A DNA stretch of 64,000 bases from the NCBI RefSeq assembly GCF_002269125.1, contig NZ_NQKI01000023.1:16609-80608 (forward strand). Direction: 5' to 3'. The stretch is from Pseudomonas lundensis (GTDB taxonomy: Bacteria; Pseudomonadota; Gammaproteobacteria; Pseudomonadales; Pseudomonadaceae). The position numbers were made by a program, and so were the translations under genes. Every line of letters starts with the position of its first letter. The first letter of the stretch is position 1. The notes under the pieces are model-generated. The model did not search any database. It was not told the origin of the DNA and saw only the letters and a list, made by a program, of their open reading frames with translations. This document shows positions 26,914 through 37,535 of the stretch, one piece after another.

Positions 26914-28014
26914 TCAGGTGCCCGACTTGATTTTGGTCCAGGCCCGCGTGCGGGCGCGTTCGGCTTCACGGGGCAGTGGGGTCAGGGTGTACAGCGTTGT
27001 CATTGCCGCTTCAGTCGGGTACAGGTTCGGGTTGTTGCGGATGCTCGGGGCCACGAGGTCGGTCGCATCTTTGTTCGGGTTGGGGTACCCGACAAAATCA
27101 CTGATTGGCGCAATGACCTTGGGTTGTAGCAAGTAGTTGATGAAGGTGTAGGCGTCTTCTTTATCTTTAGCGCCTTTGGGGATCGCGAGCATGTCGAACC
27201 AGATCGGGGCGCCCTCTTTAGGTAAGCGCATGTCCACGGTCACGCCGTTGTTGGCTTCTTTCGCCCGGTTGGCCGCTTGGGAGAAACTGCCTGAATAACC
27301 CACCGCCACGCAGATGTCGCCATTGGCGATGTCGGCCATGTACTTGGATGAGTGGAAATACGTGACATAAGGCCGAATCTTCAACAGCAGCGCTTCAGCT
27401 TTGGCGTAGTCATTTGGGTTGGTGCTGTTGGGATCAAGCCCCAAATGTTGCAGCGCCAGCGGCAAAATTTCCGACGGAGAATCCAGTAACGCCACACCGC
27501 ATTGTTTGAGTTTGCTGATGTTCTCTTCGTTGAAAATCAGATCCCAGCTGTCCACAGGCGCATTGTCACCCAGTGCGGCTTTGACTTTGTCCGGGTTGAA
27601 CCCGATCAAGATAGTGCCGTACATGTACGGCACCGCGAACTGGTTGCCGGGGTCGTTGGCTTCGATCAGCTTCATCAACTTGGGATCAAGGTGGTTCCAG
27701 TTCGGCAGCTTGCTGCGATCCAGGGGCTGAAACACGCCCGCCTCGATTTGCTTGGCCAGAAACACATTCGACGGCACCACCACGTCATAGCCTGAGTTGC
27801 CGGTGAGCAGCTTGGCTTCCAGCGCTTCGTTAGTATCGAAAATGTCGTAGATGAGCTTCACGTTGGTGTCTTTTTTGAAATCCACCAAAGTTTGCGGGGT
27901 GATGTAGTCGAACCAGTTGTACACCCGCAACGTGCGGTCTTCGGCATGCACGGCGGCGCTTGCCAGTGCCGCAGCACACAGCGCGGGAGTGAATAAACGC
28001 GTAAGAGCTTTCAT
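26914..28014 (-). CDS. periplasmic polyamine-binding protein (PotF/SpuD-like)
   Basis: 366 residues with signal peptide ([24 protein letters not shown], then [17 protein letters not shown]). The YNWFDYI start and [24 protein letters not shown] are PotF/SpuD/SpuE hallmarks. It would bind putrescine, spermidine or a related amine for an ABC transporter, but no permease or ATPase genes are adjacent. It is 13 bases downstream of an acetylpolyamine amidohydrolase gene, so the two form an operon that recovers acetylated polyamines. Confidence 0.9.
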   Translation of the reverse strand: MKALTRLFTPALCAAALASAAVHAEDRTLRVYNWFDYITPQTLVDFKKDTNVKLIYDIFDTNEALEAKLLTGNSGYDVVVPSNVFLAKQIEAGVFQPLDRSKLPNWNHLDPKLMKLIEANDPGNQFAVPYMYGTILIGFNPDKVKAALGDNAPVDSWDLIFNEENISKLKQCGVALLDSPSEILPLALQHLGLDPNSTNPNDYAKAEALLLKIRPYVTYFHSSKYMADIANGDICVAVGYSGSFSQAANRAKEANNGVTVDMRLPKEGAPIWFDMLAIPKGAKDKEDAYTFINYLLQPKVIAPISDFVGYPNPNKDATDLVAPSIRNNPNLYPTEAAMTTLYTLTPLPREAERARTRAWTKIKSGT

Positions 28015-28027
28015 TGTTGTTAGGTCC

Positions 28028-29059
28028 TTATTGAGCGCTCAAAAAGCCTTCAAGTACGTTGACGGCATTGACGCCAATCTCTTCTACCGCGTACCCACCT
28101 TCCATCACAAACAACGTCGGCTTGCCCAGGCGCGCAATGCGTTCGCCCATGCGCAGGTAGTCCGGGCTGTCGAGCTTGAACTGGGAAATCGGGTCGTTTT
28201 TGAACGTGTCCACGCCCAACGAAATCACCAGCACCTCGGCGTCGTAACGCTCGATTTCAGCACACGCCTCTTCCAGGGCGGCGCTCCAGCGATCCCAGGC
28301 CGAACCGGCGGCCAGCGGATAGTTGAAGTTGAAACCTTCGCCCGCGCCTTCACCCCGTTCATCTTCGTAGCCCAGAAAGAACGGAAACTCGGCTTCGGGG
28401 TGACCGTGAATCGAGGTGAACAACACGTCGTTGCGTGCATAGAAAATCGACTGCGTTCCGTTGCCGTGGTGGTAGTCCACGTCAAGGATGGCTACTTTGC
28501 TGCGGCCCTGATCGAGGAATGCCTGCGCCGCAATGGCTGCGTTATTGAGGTAGCAATAACCGCCCATCAAATCGCTGGCGGCGTGATGACCCGGCGGCCT
28601 GCACAACGCGAAAGCGCTGTGAGCGCCACGTTGAATTTCTGCTTGTGCTGTAAGCGCCACTTGCGCGGCGCTGTAAGCCGCTTGCCACGTGCCCGCTGTA
28701 ATTGGCGCGCCGCCATCGAAGCTGTAATAACCCAATTGCCCATGCAGACTCGTGGGAATGACCGCGCGTAAGGTGCGGGCAGGCCAGGTGTAGGGCAACA
28801 AGTCGCCGTCGCGCCCGTGCTCGGTCCAGCGCTCCCACGCGCCCTGGAAAAAATCCAGATAGGCCGGGGTATGAATGCGTTCGATGGGCGAGCGGCCAAA
28901 ATCGCGCGGGGCCTGCACCGGGCCCAGTTCACGGGTTTGAACCCGTTGCAGAATGTGATCGGCACGTGAGGGCATTTCGAAGCAAGGCATCAGTTGCCCG
29001 TCCATCAACTCGCAACGGCCGTGATGCAGGTGGTGATCATCTGAATAGATCGTCAGCAT
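28028..29059 (-). CDS. acetylpolyamine amidohydrolase (histone deacetylase family)
   Basis: 343 residues. HDAC-family motifs are intact: [24 protein letters not shown] with the tandem active-site histidines, zinc-binding [10 protein letters not shown] (D, H) and [10 protein letters not shown], and the [10 protein letters not shown]-terminal motif. Related pseudomonad enzymes remove acetyl groups from acetylated putrescine, cadaverine or spermidine. The downstream polyamine-binding protein supports that over a histone-like substrate. Confidence 0.9.
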   Translation of the reverse strand: MLTIYSDDHHLHHGRCELMDGQLMPCFEMPSRADHILQRVQTRELGPVQAPRDFGRSPIERIHTPAYLDFFQGAWERWTEHGRDGDLLPYTWPARTLRAVIPTSLHGQLGYYSFDGGAPITAGTWQAAYSAAQVALTAQAEIQRGAHSAFALCRPPGHHAASDLMGGYCYLNNAAIAAQAFLDQGRSKVAILDVDYHHGNGTQSIFYARNDVLFTSIHGHPEAEFPFFLGYEDERGEGAGEGFNFNYPLAAGSAWDRWSAALEEACAEIERYDAEVLVISLGVDTFKNDPISQFKLDSPDYLRMGERIARLGKPTLFVMEGGYAVEEIGVNAVNVLEGFLSAQ

Positions 29060-29242
29060 TTTTCTTATTCTCCGCAGGCTTGATCGGTGACCTACAGTCT
29101 TGCGGCCTCGGACGTTTCAGAGAACGGCAGGAGCGGCCAAAAGGGGATGGATATGGCCAAAATGACTGACCTGAATTCGCCCCTTTTCGGCGCGGGTGTG
29201 CGCCATTTTCAGGCATAAAAAACAGACGACAGGGTGGTGGGG

Positions 29243-30235
29243 TTAGGCGCGAAACTGGCTGGGTGAGACACCGCTCCAGCGCACGAACGCGTGGCGAAAG
29301 CTGGCGGTTTCGCTAAACCCCAGGTTCTCGGCAATCCGGTAGATCGGCCATTCGGTCTCATTGAGCAGCAGTTTGGCGCGCTCAAAGCGCAGGTCGTCGA
29401 GCAGCGTTTGATAGCTGCACCCCATGTCGTGCAAGTGGCGACGCAACGTACGCGGCGAGCAGTTCATTTGTTCGGCCAAGCCCTCCAGCCCCGGGGCGGC
29501 ATGCAGTTGTGCAGCCAACAGCTGGCGGATGCGATCCAGCCACGACTGGCGGCCCGTGAACTCCAGGTTCTGTTTGCGGCAGCGCTCGGCCATCGCCTGA
29601 TGGGTCACGGCATCGGCCAGCGGCAAGGGTTCATCGAGCCAGCGCGGGTCGAAGCCGAACGCGTTGTCACAGGCTTGGAAGGCGTGTGGGCAGTCAAAGC
29701 TGTGCGCGTAGTGGGCGTAATAGTCCGGGGCGGGGTGAGCGAAGCGTGCGCCCGCGAGGGGAAGCGGACGGCCTAATAAATCCTCGCAAATGACTTTGAG
29801 CGACGTCAGGCACAGCTCGGCGTTGAATACAGCCAAGTGCGGGCTTTCGCGATAACCGGTTGCGCAGAACCAGACGACCTCGTCTTCAACGTTCAGGCTC
29901 AGTTCAAAAAGTGTTCCCAGCAGCGCCGGGTAGCGCAAAGCCAGGCGTAAAGCGTCACCTAAGGTGGCACTGGTGAGTAAGGCGTAACCCAGCATGCCGT
30001 AGGACGACACGTGCATACGTTGACCCAATTCCAGACCGATTTCGCGGCGAATGGCCACGGCGTTGGCGCACACGCGCATTTCCTGATTGGTGGTGATGCG
30101 CGTGTCGGCGCGGCTCAAATCGGCGGCGCGTATACCGCTGCCGGCCAATAGCGCTTCACTGGACAAGCCTTCGGCCCTGAAGGTGCTGAGCACCAACGAA
30201 ACCGCGTTCAGGGTGGTGAGATGGGAGTGCAGCAT
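29243..30235 (-). CDS. AraC-family regulator with arabinose-binding-type N-domain
   Basis: 331 residues from the ATG at 30235 (MLHSHLTTLNAVSLVL), which has GGAAG eight bases upstream; the frame extends 29 residues further with no family support. The N-terminal ligand domain (SSYGMLGYALLTSATLGDALRLALRYP) is typical of the OruR/ArgR-like AraC group. Two HTHs close the protein (LAEQMNCSPRTLRRHL and IAENLGFSETASFRHAFVRWSG). It follows the asparaginase gene by 68 bases on the same strand and could control it or the polyamine genes; target unknown. Confidence 0.87.
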   Translation of the reverse strand: MLHSHLTTLNAVSLVLSTFRAEGLSSEALLAGSGIRAADLSRADTRITTNQEMRVCANAVAIRREIGLELGQRMHVSSYGMLGYALLTSATLGDALRLALRYPALLGTLFELSLNVEDEVVWFCATGYRESPHLAVFNAELCLTSLKVICEDLLGRPLPLAGARFAHPAPDYYAHYAHSFDCPHAFQACDNAFGFDPRWLDEPLPLADAVTHQAMAERCRKQNLEFTGRQSWLDRIRQLLAAQLHAAPGLEGLAEQMNCSPRTLRRHLHDMGCSYQTLLDDLRFERAKLLLNETEWPIYRIAENLGFSETASFRHAFVRWSGVSPSQFRA

Positions 30236-30303
30236 GCTCGCTTCCAGCGGGAGGATGCTGGAAGGGAGCAAGTTGTGTGCCGGATAACGATGTGATGAGG
30301 GCG

Positions 30304-31308
30304 TTACACCAGCTCCCCGCACACATCGAGTTCAATCAGGCGGCGCACTTCGGTCAATGGCAGGTCGGCTCCCAGCAAGGCATGGAGCTTGCCAAACACC
30401 GCTTCGCGGGTCATGCCGCCACCTGAGAGCACACCCGCCTCACGTAGGCGGCTACCGGCTTCGTACACGTCCAGCTCCACACCGCCTTCATGGCATTGAG
30501 TGATGGCGACAATCACGATGCCGTTTTCCTGCGCCCGTTGCAGGCTGGCGAGGAAAGCCGGGTCGTCACTGGGGCCTGTGCCGCTGCCGAAACACTCCAG
30601 TACCAGGGCTTCGATGCCGCTGTTGAGCAGCGCATCGAGTTGCGGCGCGCCAATGCCCGGCACCAGTGGCAGAACGCCCACGTTGGCCATGTGCTTGGGC
30701 CGGGTGTAGAGCAGCTCGCCGGGAATGTAATCCGCCGGGGTGCCACCGCCGTTGCGGGTGAGCGTCACGAACGGGTTGCGCCCGAAGCTGCGCACTTTGG
30801 CGCAACGGGTGGGCGCCATCAGTTGGCCATGGAAGTACAGCTGAACCCCGTGTGGTTGGCCTTGGCTCAATGCTGACAACGCGCCGCTGACGTTTTCCCA
30901 CGCGTCGCTGTCAGGCACGCCCGCGGGCAGCATGGAACCGGTGAACAGTACCGAAGCTGGCAGGCCGATCAGTTGAAAGCTCATTGCCGCCGCGCTGTAG
31001 GCCAGTGTGTCTGTGCCATGCAGGACCAGGACGGCGTCGCAGCCTTCCTGCTCGATTGCCGCAATGATCGCGGCACTCAGGCGCAGCCAGTAGGCGGGGG
31101 TCATGTTGGCGCTGTCGATCAGCGGGCTCATTTCGCGAAAGCACCATTGCGGCACGTTCAAGTCGGGCTGGCTGGCGAGAAACTCGCCCATGCGCGCTTC
31201 AAAACCCGAGGCGGGCGCAAGGCCGTTGGCGCTGGCTTGCATGCCGATGGTGCCGCCGGTGTAGAGCACCATCACGCGTTCGGCAGGGTAGGAAGTGGCA
31301 GCAGTCAT
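30304..31308 (-). CDS. ansA: L-asparaginase, type I-like
   Basis: 334 residues. Catalytic threonine motifs are in place: VLYTGGTIGM near residue 15 and VLHGTDTLAYSAAAMSF near 96. No signal peptide, so cytoplasmic. It hydrolyses asparagine to aspartate and ammonia. AspA, which turns aspartate to fumarate, lies 3 kb away, and an alanine-type symporter is directly upstream on the same strand. Confidence 0.93.
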   Translation of the reverse strand: MTAATSYPAERVMVLYTGGTIGMQASANGLAPASGFEARMGEFLASQPDLNVPQWCFREMSPLIDSANMTPAYWLRLSAAIIAAIEQEGCDAVLVLHGTDTLAYSAAAMSFQLIGLPASVLFTGSMLPAGVPDSDAWENVSGALSALSQGQPHGVQLYFHGQLMAPTRCAKVRSFGRNPFVTLTRNGGGTPADYIPGELLYTRPKHMANVGVLPLVPGIGAPQLDALLNSGIEALVLECFGSGTGPSDDPAFLASLQRAQENGIVIVAITQCHEGGVELDVYEAGSRLREAGVLSGGGMTREAVFGKLHALLGADLPLTEVRRLIELDVCGELV

Positions 31309-31324
31309 GTGTAGTCCCCATAAG

Positions 31325-31359
31325 CAAAAACGCGGCGGTTCTGTTCAGAACCGCCGCGT
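31325..31359 (-). terminator. terminator between symporter and asparaginase
   Basis: ACGCGGCGGTTCTG and its complement form a 14-bp perfect stem with a two-base loop, and a five-T run follows on the minus strand. It ends the AGCS gene and separates it from ansA. Confidence 0.9.
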
Positions 31360-31364
31360 CAGTG

Positions 31365-32786
31365 TCAGCGTTTTGTGTCTTCGACCTTGGCGGCCGGTGT
31401 CGGCGGCCAGGCCTTCAAGTCCAGGTCCAGGTCCGGGAATTTACTGGAATCGAACACCGGTGTCTTGATCCCGGCGCGACGTTGGTCGTCGTAGTCCTTG
31501 AGCACGCGCATACAAATTTTGAACAGCATGGCCAAGGCAATCAGGTTCACGAACGCCAGCATGGTCATGGTGATGTCAGCGAAGGCGAAGACTGTTTGCA
31601 GGTTTTCAATCGAGCCCCAGAAGATCAACACCAGCACCAGTGCGCGGTAGCCCATCAGTGCCTTGCGGTTTTCACCGACCAGGAAACGCAGGTTGTTCTC
31701 GCCCAGGTAGTAGTTGTAAAGCATCGAGGTGAACACGAACAACGCCAGGGCCACGCTGATAAAAATGCGGCCCCATTCACCGACAACAGCGGCCAGCGAG
31801 TTTTGGGTCAGGGCAATGCCGTCGCCTTCAAAGCCCGGCGTGTAAAAGCCCGACAGCAAAATCAGCAGCGCCGTACAGGTGCAGATGACAAAGGTGTCGA
31901 GGAACACGCTGAATGCTTGCACCACGCCCTGCGCGATCGGGTGCTCAACGTCTGCCACTGCGGCCACGTTCGGAGCGCTGCCCAAGCCTGCTTCGTTGGC
32001 GAATACGCCACGTTTGACACCCATCACAATCGCGCTGCCGATCAGGCCGCCAAACACCGGGTCCATGCCGAAGGCGCTTTTGACAATGTGGCCGAGCATG
32101 GCTGGCACTTGGTCAAACTGCAGCACGATCACGTACAGGGTCACGGCGATGTAGGCGAGGGTTTTGACCGGCACCAACAGGTCGGCCACCGAGGCGATGC
32201 GTTTGATACCGCCGATGAACACCAGGCCCAGCAGCACGGCGATGGCGAAACCGGTGTAGTTAACCTCAAAACCGAAAGCGTCTTGCAGCGAGTGCGTCAC
32301 GGCGTGGGCTTGCAGGCCCATGAAGGCAAAGCCGAAGGTGATCAGCAATAACACCGCCATCAGTTTGCCCATCCAGGCTTTGCCCAACCCGTGCTTCATA
32401 TAGAAGGAAGGACCGCCCCGCAGTTGGCCTTCGGCATCGCGGCGTTTGTACAGTTGGCCCAAAGAGCATTCGATCAGGCTGCTGGACATGCCGACCAGCG
32501 CAGTCACCCACATCCAGAACACGGCGCCGGGGCCGCCGAGGGTCACGGCAATGCCGACGCCCGCGATGTTGCCCGCGCCCACACGGCCCGCAAGGCTCAG
32601 CATCAATGCCTGAAACGAGCTCAGTTGACCGGCGCTGCTGCGCAAGCTGTCTTTGAACACCGCAAACATGTGCAGGAAGTAACGAAACTGAACGAAACGC
32701 GAGCGGATCGTGAAGTAGCCACCGAGCCCAACCATGAGCACGATTAGCACTTTCCCTGAGAGGAAGTCATTGATGACTTCAAGCAT
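31365..32786 (-). CDS. alanine/glycine:cation symporter (AGCS family)
   Basis: 473 residues with about 11 membrane helices. AGRVGAGNIAGVGIAVTLGGPGAVFWMW and GLGSAPNVAAVADVEHPIAQGVVQ are AGCS signatures. It imports alanine, glycine or a related amino acid with Na+ or H+. A terminator after it separates it from the asparaginase. The C-terminus (AKVEDTKR) is short and charged. Confidence 0.93.
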   Translation of the reverse strand: MLEVINDFLSGKVLIVLMVGLGGYFTIRSRFVQFRYFLHMFAVFKDSLRSSAGQLSSFQALMLSLAGRVGAGNIAGVGIAVTLGGPGAVFWMWVTALVGMSSSLIECSLGQLYKRRDAEGQLRGGPSFYMKHGLGKAWMGKLMAVLLLITFGFAFMGLQAHAVTHSLQDAFGFEVNYTGFAIAVLLGLVFIGGIKRIASVADLLVPVKTLAYIAVTLYVIVLQFDQVPAMLGHIVKSAFGMDPVFGGLIGSAIVMGVKRGVFANEAGLGSAPNVAAVADVEHPIAQGVVQAFSVFLDTFVICTCTALLILLSGFYTPGFEGDGIALTQNSLAAVVGEWGRIFISVALALFVFTSMLYNYYLGENNLRFLVGENRKALMGYRALVLVLIFWGSIENLQTVFAFADITMTMLAFVNLIALAMLFKICMRVLKDYDDQRRAGIKTPVFDSSKFPDLDLDLKAWPPTPAAKVEDTKR

Positions 32787-33346
32787 GGATTATTCCTCGC
32801 TGTTTTTATCTGATGGCAATACGGCCGGATCGAAATATCGCGTTACACCCGTGTGTGCAGGGCAAAAACGTAGGCGATCAAGGCGACCCTGGCCATGTTG
32901 CTGCTTGGTTTACGATGCTGTTTGCGCAGTGCCGCTGGCCGCTGTTGCGGGGCCGATGCATGGCAAGAGGGCGGGCACTATACCTAGGCACAGTGGAAGC
33001 GTCTGCATAAGCCATTGATTTTTCATGTGCACACGTCTGAAAAGTGCTGTTTTGGTGTAGGAATTAACCTTGATTCCGGGGGGCCAGCACGTGCCGATAT
33101 CACTGCGTGGCAGTGGCTGAAAATCGGATGGACGGGCGCCTTGCCCTCGATCGTTGCTGCAAGCCGCACCCTGTTCTTAGGCAGGAGCTCAACGCCACGG
33201 ACGATGGGCTGCGAACCGCTAAAAAACAGGGTTTTCGTATGACGCTTCCCTTTCAATCCGCAGAAACTTCCTTGAAAATCCCGTTCGCTTGCGCCTGCCA
33301 ATATCGGGGTCTAGTCTCGGCCCATCGCTGCATATTCAGCGGTCGG
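32787..33346. other. intergenic region, no gene seen
   Basis: About 560 bases between the symporter start and the C4-like leader. Short ORFs here on both strands lack ribosome sites and family resemblance. It must hold the promoters of the AGCS gene and of the leader RNA; a TTGCGC-N18-TAGTCT pair at 33289-33318 is a weak candidate for the latter. Confidence 0.5.
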
Positions 33347-33372
33347 GTTTAGTCGCCCGGTATGAAACCAGG
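33347..33372 (+). promoter_or_regulatory. upstream copies of antisense target sites
   Basis: GTTTAGTCGC at 33347-33356 and GAAACCAGG at 33364-33372 repeat, in the same order, the two sites found just ahead of the downstream gene (33506-33515 and 33538-33547). Both match sequences presented by the C4-like RNA. Confidence 0.7.
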
Positions 33373-33379
33373 CGCAAGG

Positions 33380-33405
33380 CGCCACCTCCGCGAGGCGTTT
33401 TTTTT
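33380..33405 (+). terminator. terminator-like hairpin before the C4-like RNA
   Basis: CGCC and GGCG pair (33380-33383, 33394-33397) and are followed by eight T residues. The stem is short; the T run makes a transcription stop plausible. Confidence 0.5.
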
Positions 33406-33421
33406 CGGCCTCTCGTTTTAT

Positions 33422-33500
33422 GGTGGCCGTGCGCAGGGCGCCTTCGAGCGCGCCGGGTTCCTGGTTTCTCCGGTCGACTAACCTGCGTACGGCTGCCACC
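33422..33500 (+). ncRNA. C4-like antisense RNA
   Basis: A 79-base structured element. The outer stem pairs GGTGGCCGTGCGCAGG (33422-33437) with CCTGCGTACGGCTGCCACC (33482-33500) in 16 pairs with a 3-base bulge. Inside are a GCGC hairpin (33438-33451) and a CCGG hairpin (33453-33473) whose 13-base loop shows TCCTGGTTTC (33459-33468). That loop is a perfect 10-base complement of GAAACCAGGA at 33538-33547, the ribosome binding site of the next gene. CGACTAA (33475-33481) complements TTAGTCG at 33508-33514. Size and two-site pairing match phage P1/P7 C4 RNAs, known from phages and many proteobacteria. It is not linked to a phage antirepressor here. Confidence 0.75.
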
Positions 33501-33505
33501 CATTC

Positions 33506-33547
33506 GTTTAGTCGCGACAGGTGACAGCTCCTTTATTGAAACCAGGA
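33506..33547 (+). promoter_or_regulatory. target sites of the C4-like RNA over the ribosome binding site
   Basis: TTAGTCG (33508-33514) and GAAACCAGGA (33538-33547) are complementary to the C4-like RNA. The second includes AGGA of the ribosome binding site, so pairing would block translation of the 33556 gene. Confidence 0.72.
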
Positions 33548-33555
33548 GTGATGTC

Positions 33556-33906
33556 ATGAAAAAAATTGTTCCAGATCCCCCTTCGTCCATCCTGCCGGAT
33601 GCGGCCCAGTGCCTTTCTCCGTCACTTGACCGTGCAGCCGCCGAGCGCGCGCTCAATTACTACCTTGACGACCATCAGCCTGCTCGCCCCGTGGGGACGG
33701 CCACGTATGCCATCCCGGACAGTGTCAATTTAGAAGCGGCCTTGGCCCAGGCGTCAGACTTGTTGCGCTGCATGGAGGCAACGGCGAGCGAGGCGGGGAA
33801 TGGATTGAACGGGTCGCCGCGTGATGTGGTGTTGTCGATTGTGTATCTGGCGGAGCTGGCCAAGGCGTACGTCGACAAATCGCTGGACTGTCTGGTGACG
33901 CACTAA
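33556..33906 (+). CDS. DUF6124-like small protein
   Basis: 116 residues starting with MKKIVPDPPSSIL; CCAGGAG lies eight bases upstream. The KKIVPDPP start and the C-terminal helical segment (VVLSIVYLAELAKAYVDKSLDCL) resemble small Pseudomonas proteins of the DUF6124/DUF3077 kind, often present in many copies per genome. No signal peptide or membrane helix. The frame is open to 33289 but upstream codons are in the structured leader. Function unknown; the antisense leader suggests tightly limited expression. Confidence 0.75.
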   Translation: MKKIVPDPPSSILPDAAQCLSPSLDRAAAERALNYYLDDHQPARPVGTATYAIPDSVNLEAALAQASDLLRCMEATASEAGNGLNGSPRDVVLSIVYLAELAKAYVDKSLDCLVTH

Positions 33907-33970
33907 GCCGCACGCGCCTGCTTGGCGACAGGCGCGTCAAACCCCTTATGGCGTGCAACGATCCGCGAGC

Positions 33971-34005
33971 AAAAAAAAAGGACCTGCAGATAAATCTGCA
34001 AGTCC
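33971..34005 (-). terminator. terminator after aspA
   Basis: GGACTTGCAGAT and its imperfect complement form a hairpin (33980-34005); nine A residues at 33971-33979 give a T run on the minus strand. Lies about 50 bases past the aspA stop. Confidence 0.88.
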
Positions 34006-34056
34006 TCAAAAGGTGAGAGGTGTCTAGTCCCTCGACCTGGTGATCGTGTTACCGCA

Positions 34057-35481
<1,425 letters not shown>

Positions 35482-35660
35482 GATAGAAATCATCTCGATA
35501 AGGACCCGGTATAGGCCGGAACGCTGCGAATCCTAGGCTTGCGGACTATTTTGGGCCAATGCCTTTAAACACTATCCTATGCAGAAACGGCATAATGCCG
35601 ACGTGACGCGACGGGCGCGTCGAACGTGTGACCCAAATTGGTGCGCCTCGGGGAGGCTCA

Positions 35661-36572
35661 ATGAATCTCGAAAGTAAATGGCTGGAAGACTTCAGTGCAC
35701 TGGCCGCCACCCGCAGTTTTTCTCAAGCGGCTGAGCGTCGTTTCGTGACGCAACCGGCCTTCAGTCGACGTATTCGCAGCCTCGAAGCGGCCTTGGGGCT
35801 GACGTTGGTGAATCGTTCCCGCACCCCGGTGGAGTTGACTGCGGCCGGTCAGCTGTTTTTGGTCACCGCCCGTACGGTGGTCGAGCAGTTGGGCGAGGTG
35901 TTGCGCCACCTGCATCACCTTGAAGGCGGGCAGGGCGAGGTCATGCAAGTGGCTGCCGCGCACTCGCTTGCGCTGGGGTTTTTCCCGCGCTGGATCGCGC
36001 AATTGCGCAATGAAGGGCTGAACATTGCGACACGCCTTGTTGCGACTAACGTCGGAGACGCGGTGCATGCATTGCGCGAGGGCGGCTGCGATTTGATGCT
36101 GGCTTTTTACGATCCGGACGCTGCGTTGCAGATGGACCCGGAGATTTTCCCGTCGTTGCATTTAGGCAATACCGAAATGTTGCCAGTGTGCGCTGCCGAT
36201 GCGGACGGCAAACCGCTGTTCGACCTGGAAGGCGATGCAAGCGTGCCCTTGCTGGCCTACAGCGCGGGGGCGTTTTTAGGGCGCTCGGTCAATTTGCTGC
36301 TGCGCCAGCGCAGCCTGCGCTTTACCACTATTTATGAAACTGCCATGGCAGATAGCCTCAAGAGCATGGCGCTAGAGGGGCTGGGCATTGCCTGGGTGCC
36401 TCATTTGAGCGTGCGCGCCGAGCTGGCGCGCGGCGAACTGGTGGTGTGTGGCGGGCCGCAATGGCACGTGCCCCTGGAGATTCGTCTGTATCGCTGTGCG
36501 TTGGTGCGCAAGGCTAACGTGCGATTGCTGTGGCGCAAGCTGGAAGGCGGGGCTACCCCTTCGGCAACGTGA
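35661..36572 (+). CDS. LysR-type transcriptional regulator
   Basis: 303 residues from ATG 35661 with GGGGAGG upstream; the frame extends to 35628 without support. HTH in the first 60 residues (SFSQAAERRFVTQPAFSRRIRSLEA). The ligand-binding domain (VMQVAAAHSLALGFFPRWIAQLRNEG) is of the LTTR type seen beside hydrolase and lyase genes. It diverges from aspA over 180 bases, which suggests control of aspA; this is inference. Confidence 0.88.
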   Translation: MNLESKWLEDFSALAATRSFSQAAERRFVTQPAFSRRIRSLEAALGLTLVNRSRTPVELTAAGQLFLVTARTVVEQLGEVLRHLHHLEGGQGEVMQVAAAHSLALGFFPRWIAQLRNEGLNIATRLVATNVGDAVHALREGGCDLMLAFYDPDAALQMDPEIFPSLHLGNTEMLPVCAADADGKPLFDLEGDASVPLLAYSAGAFLGRSVNLLLRQRSLRFTTIYETAMADSLKSMALEGLGIAWVPHLSVRAELARGELVVCGGPQWHVPLEIRLYRCALVRKANVRLLWRKLEGGATPSAT

Positions 36573-36654
36573 AAAGGAAGGCCTGTCGAGCAGGCCTATC
36601 CGCTTATTCGACGCTTTCGTTAAAAGCCGAATGGGCAACCACGCGTGCGGGGGG

Positions 36655-37206
36655 TCAGGGGGCGTCTTTCAGGTAATTAACAATGTGCTCACGGTTTTTC
36701 CGGGTATAGCGATAGCAGTTGGCACGGGCTGCACTCACCTCTGGGTACACATAGGTTTCGCACGGGATACCCCAGGGGTTCCAGCCTATTTCCGCGTCTT
36801 CATGAGTCGCTGTGAAACTATGCCCTACTTCATGGGCAATCACTTGGTAGCTACTGACGCTGGCAATGAGGGCGGGTTTTCGCGGGATGGCGGCCCCTAA
36901 TACCTGGTCGTTAATCTTGCCATTGATCACCAGAATGTAGCGCTCGGTTTGGGTCCAGCCCAAGTTGTTGGCGTTTTTATAGGCGGCGGCCACGGCCATC
37001 CAGCGATCTGCGACCTCTTGAGCGCTTTTGGAGGTGTAGTTGAAATCAGTGACCCCCGGAATGTTTCTTAGCAAGTTGAATTTGAATGTGCGCCCTGTAA
37101 TGGCAGAGATTTCGTCCGTGAAGTCTTTGAAATATTGAAGGGCGAGAACACGGTCGCTCAAGGTCACATCGTTGTGTACAAAAATATGAAACGTGATGGG
37201 CTTCAT
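36655..37206 (-). CDS. small zinc metalloprotease-like protein
   Basis: 183 residues without a signal peptide. The zinc motif is HEVGHSFTATHED: HExxH plus a third histidine at metzincin spacing, but the usual glycine is threonine. N-terminal IFVHNDVTLSDRVLALQYFKDFTDEI has the layout of short reprolysin-like proteases seen in some bacteria. A cytoplasmic or specially exported role is possible. It stands alone, and nothing nearby identifies a substrate or transporter. Confidence 0.72.
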   Translation of the reverse strand: MKPITFHIFVHNDVTLSDRVLALQYFKDFTDEISAITGRTFKFNLLRNIPGVTDFNYTSKSAQEVADRWMAVAAAYKNANNLGWTQTERYILVINGKINDQVLGAAIPRKPALIASVSSYQVIAHEVGHSFTATHEDAEIGWNPWGIPCETYVYPEVSAARANCYRYTRKNREHIVNYLKDAP

Positions 37207-37494
37207 CTATAAATCCTTTTATGCATGAAGAGCGCTTTGCAGGGTGTGCTGGGCACGGTGTCATGTCGCTTGTTATCAAGCTGGCTTCATTAGTTAAGGC
37301 GTAGACGGGGGGGTTAACGACGCGTGGTGTCTGTGAGTCGACCTGCTTTTTTCGCCTGTGGGTGTAAGTTTTTTCGATTGCGTGTTGGCGTGGCCGCAGG
37401 ATGCGCGGGCGTGCATGTGGCCTGACCCAAGGGTCAGTAAAACCGGGTGTTTGCACGATTTAAAAGGCTGCGGACAGATGGTCGTCAAAGGTGC

Positions 37495-37521
37495 TTTTAA
37501 CGCACTTCTTTGGGGTATACT
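37495..37521 (+). promoter_or_regulatory. likely purE promoter
   Basis: TATACT at 37516-37521 is a good -10 box. A weak -35 candidate (TTTTAA, 37495-37500) lies upstream at a short 15-base spacing. The start would be about 37528, giving a leader of roughly 110 bases. Confidence 0.5.
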
Positions 37522-37535
37522 GCGCGGCCTTCGGC

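Noticed and set aside
31362..32351. 329-residue ORF antisense to the AGCS symporter
   Set aside because: Rich in Gln, His and Asp, as expected from reading the other strand of a membrane protein gene; no family resemblance.
33023..33301. 92-residue ORF upstream of the C4-like RNA
   Set aside because: No ribosome site and no recognisable domain; treated as intergenic.
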